A stretch of DNA of 64,000 bases from Zobellella taiwanensis (GTDB lineage: Bacteria; Pseudomonadota; Gammaproteobacteria; Enterobacterales; Aeromonadaceae). Below, piece after piece: positions 63,758 through 64,000 of the stretch (its first letter is position 1; every line of letters starts with the position of its first letter). Made by a program: the position numbers and the translations under genes. The notes below the pieces were generated by a model, which saw only the letters and a list, made by a program, of their open reading frames with translations, made no database searches and had not been told where the DNA came from. The DNA lies in contig NZ_PXYH01000011.1 in the NCBI RefSeq assembly GCF_003012795.1, forward strand, positions 1 through 64,000, written 5' to 3'.

Positions 63758-63852
63758 GCCTTGTGAGCCGGGCGCGTCCTGGCTGACGCTTCCGGTCCGT
63801 CCGCGCCGCCGGCGCCCTCGTTGGAGATCACCCTATGTCAGGAGTTTTTGTT

Positions 63853-64000
63853 ATGCCTGCTGTCCGTTACCTGAAAACCGCGGCCCTGGTGCTGGGCGCC
63901 CTGCTGGCCGCGCAACCGGCGCTGGCCGATGTGCGCACCCTGGAAACCCGGTTTGGCGAGGTGCAGGTCGAGGGCGACATCACGCGGGTCGTCACCCTGT
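63853..64000 (+). CDS. Iron-siderophore ABC transporter substrate-binding protein (partial, cut by window end)
   Basis: The first 49 codons encode a signal peptide (MPAVRYLKTAALVLGALLAA, cleaved after ALA near residue 26) and the start of a mature protein TLETRFGEVQVEGDITRVVTL. This is the usual opening of FecB/FepB-type periplasmic binding proteins, in which a beta strand with a GxVxVP-like turn precedes the RVV strand. AGGAG at 63840-63844 favours the ATG at 63853 over one at 63835. It is the first gene of an operon running beyond the window; a FepB-like role is inferred from the start alone. Confidence 0.7.
   Translation, partial: MPAVRYLKTAALVLGALLAAQPALADVRTLETRFGEVQVEGDITRVVTL

Noticed and set aside
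1..64000. tRNA or rRNA genes
   Set aside because: No cloverleaf with a CCA-type acceptor or conserved TTCGANTC arm, and no rRNA stretch, was seen on either strand; a covariance search would be needed to be certain.

Overview
This is a GC-rich chromosomal stretch of a denitrifying, probably marine or estuarine gammaproteobacterium. Protein sequences close to E. coli Rep, Gsk, YgjP and SbcCD, together with a quinol nitric oxide reductase, tetrathionate-type cytochromes and TRAP-like tripartite tricarboxylate transporters, suggest the Aeromonadales (Oceanimonas/Zobellella-like). That placement is inference from gene content only.

Layout. The left edge (1-125) is the 3' end of a group II intron. 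Next come tcdA facing csdA-csdE, rep, a c5-type cytochrome, a MarR regulator, a glutathione transferase, an EamA exporter and the sbcDC nuclease (243-12818). Positions 12883-20653 hold a DUF3360 permease, a LysR regulator, a DUF3311/sodium-symporter/M20-hydrolase operon, a second glutathione transferase and a YbdG-type mechanosensitive channel. Positions 20701-30839 carry tsdBA-like cytochromes, ygjP, an EamA exporter with a divergent MocR regulator, a MacAB plus outer-membrane-factor efflux operon and a SprA-related protein. Positions 30979-40434 carry two divergent paralogous TonB receptors under Fur boxes, a LysR gene, an arsR/arsC-like pair, a renalase-like flavoprotein with a DCC protein, and gsk.

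An EAL phosphodiesterase is followed by a 1.1 kb mosaic repeat array (41305-42400). The nitric oxide detoxification locus follows: ric-norZ with a sigma-54 promoter and NorR sites, divergent from norR.

The AT-rich stretch 47231-50535 is an integron cassette array without a visible integrase. Read on the minus strand it has a blaCARB beta-lactamase cassette, then a two-gene cassette encoding a complete Thoeris-type anti-phage system (thsA SIR2-SLOG plus thsB TIR), then a short cassette with no gene. This is the most notable system in the window.

The right third is a hexarate/hydroxy-diacid catabolic operon (dehydrogenase, TctABC transporter, aldolase, aldehyde dehydrogenase, GarD-like dehydratase) with its divergent LysR regulator. 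It is followed by a remnant of an ACR3-type arsenite permease, a PAS-GAF-GGDEF diguanylate cyclase, a cupin, and two Fur-box-flanked siderophore-binding protein genes, the last cut by the window edge.
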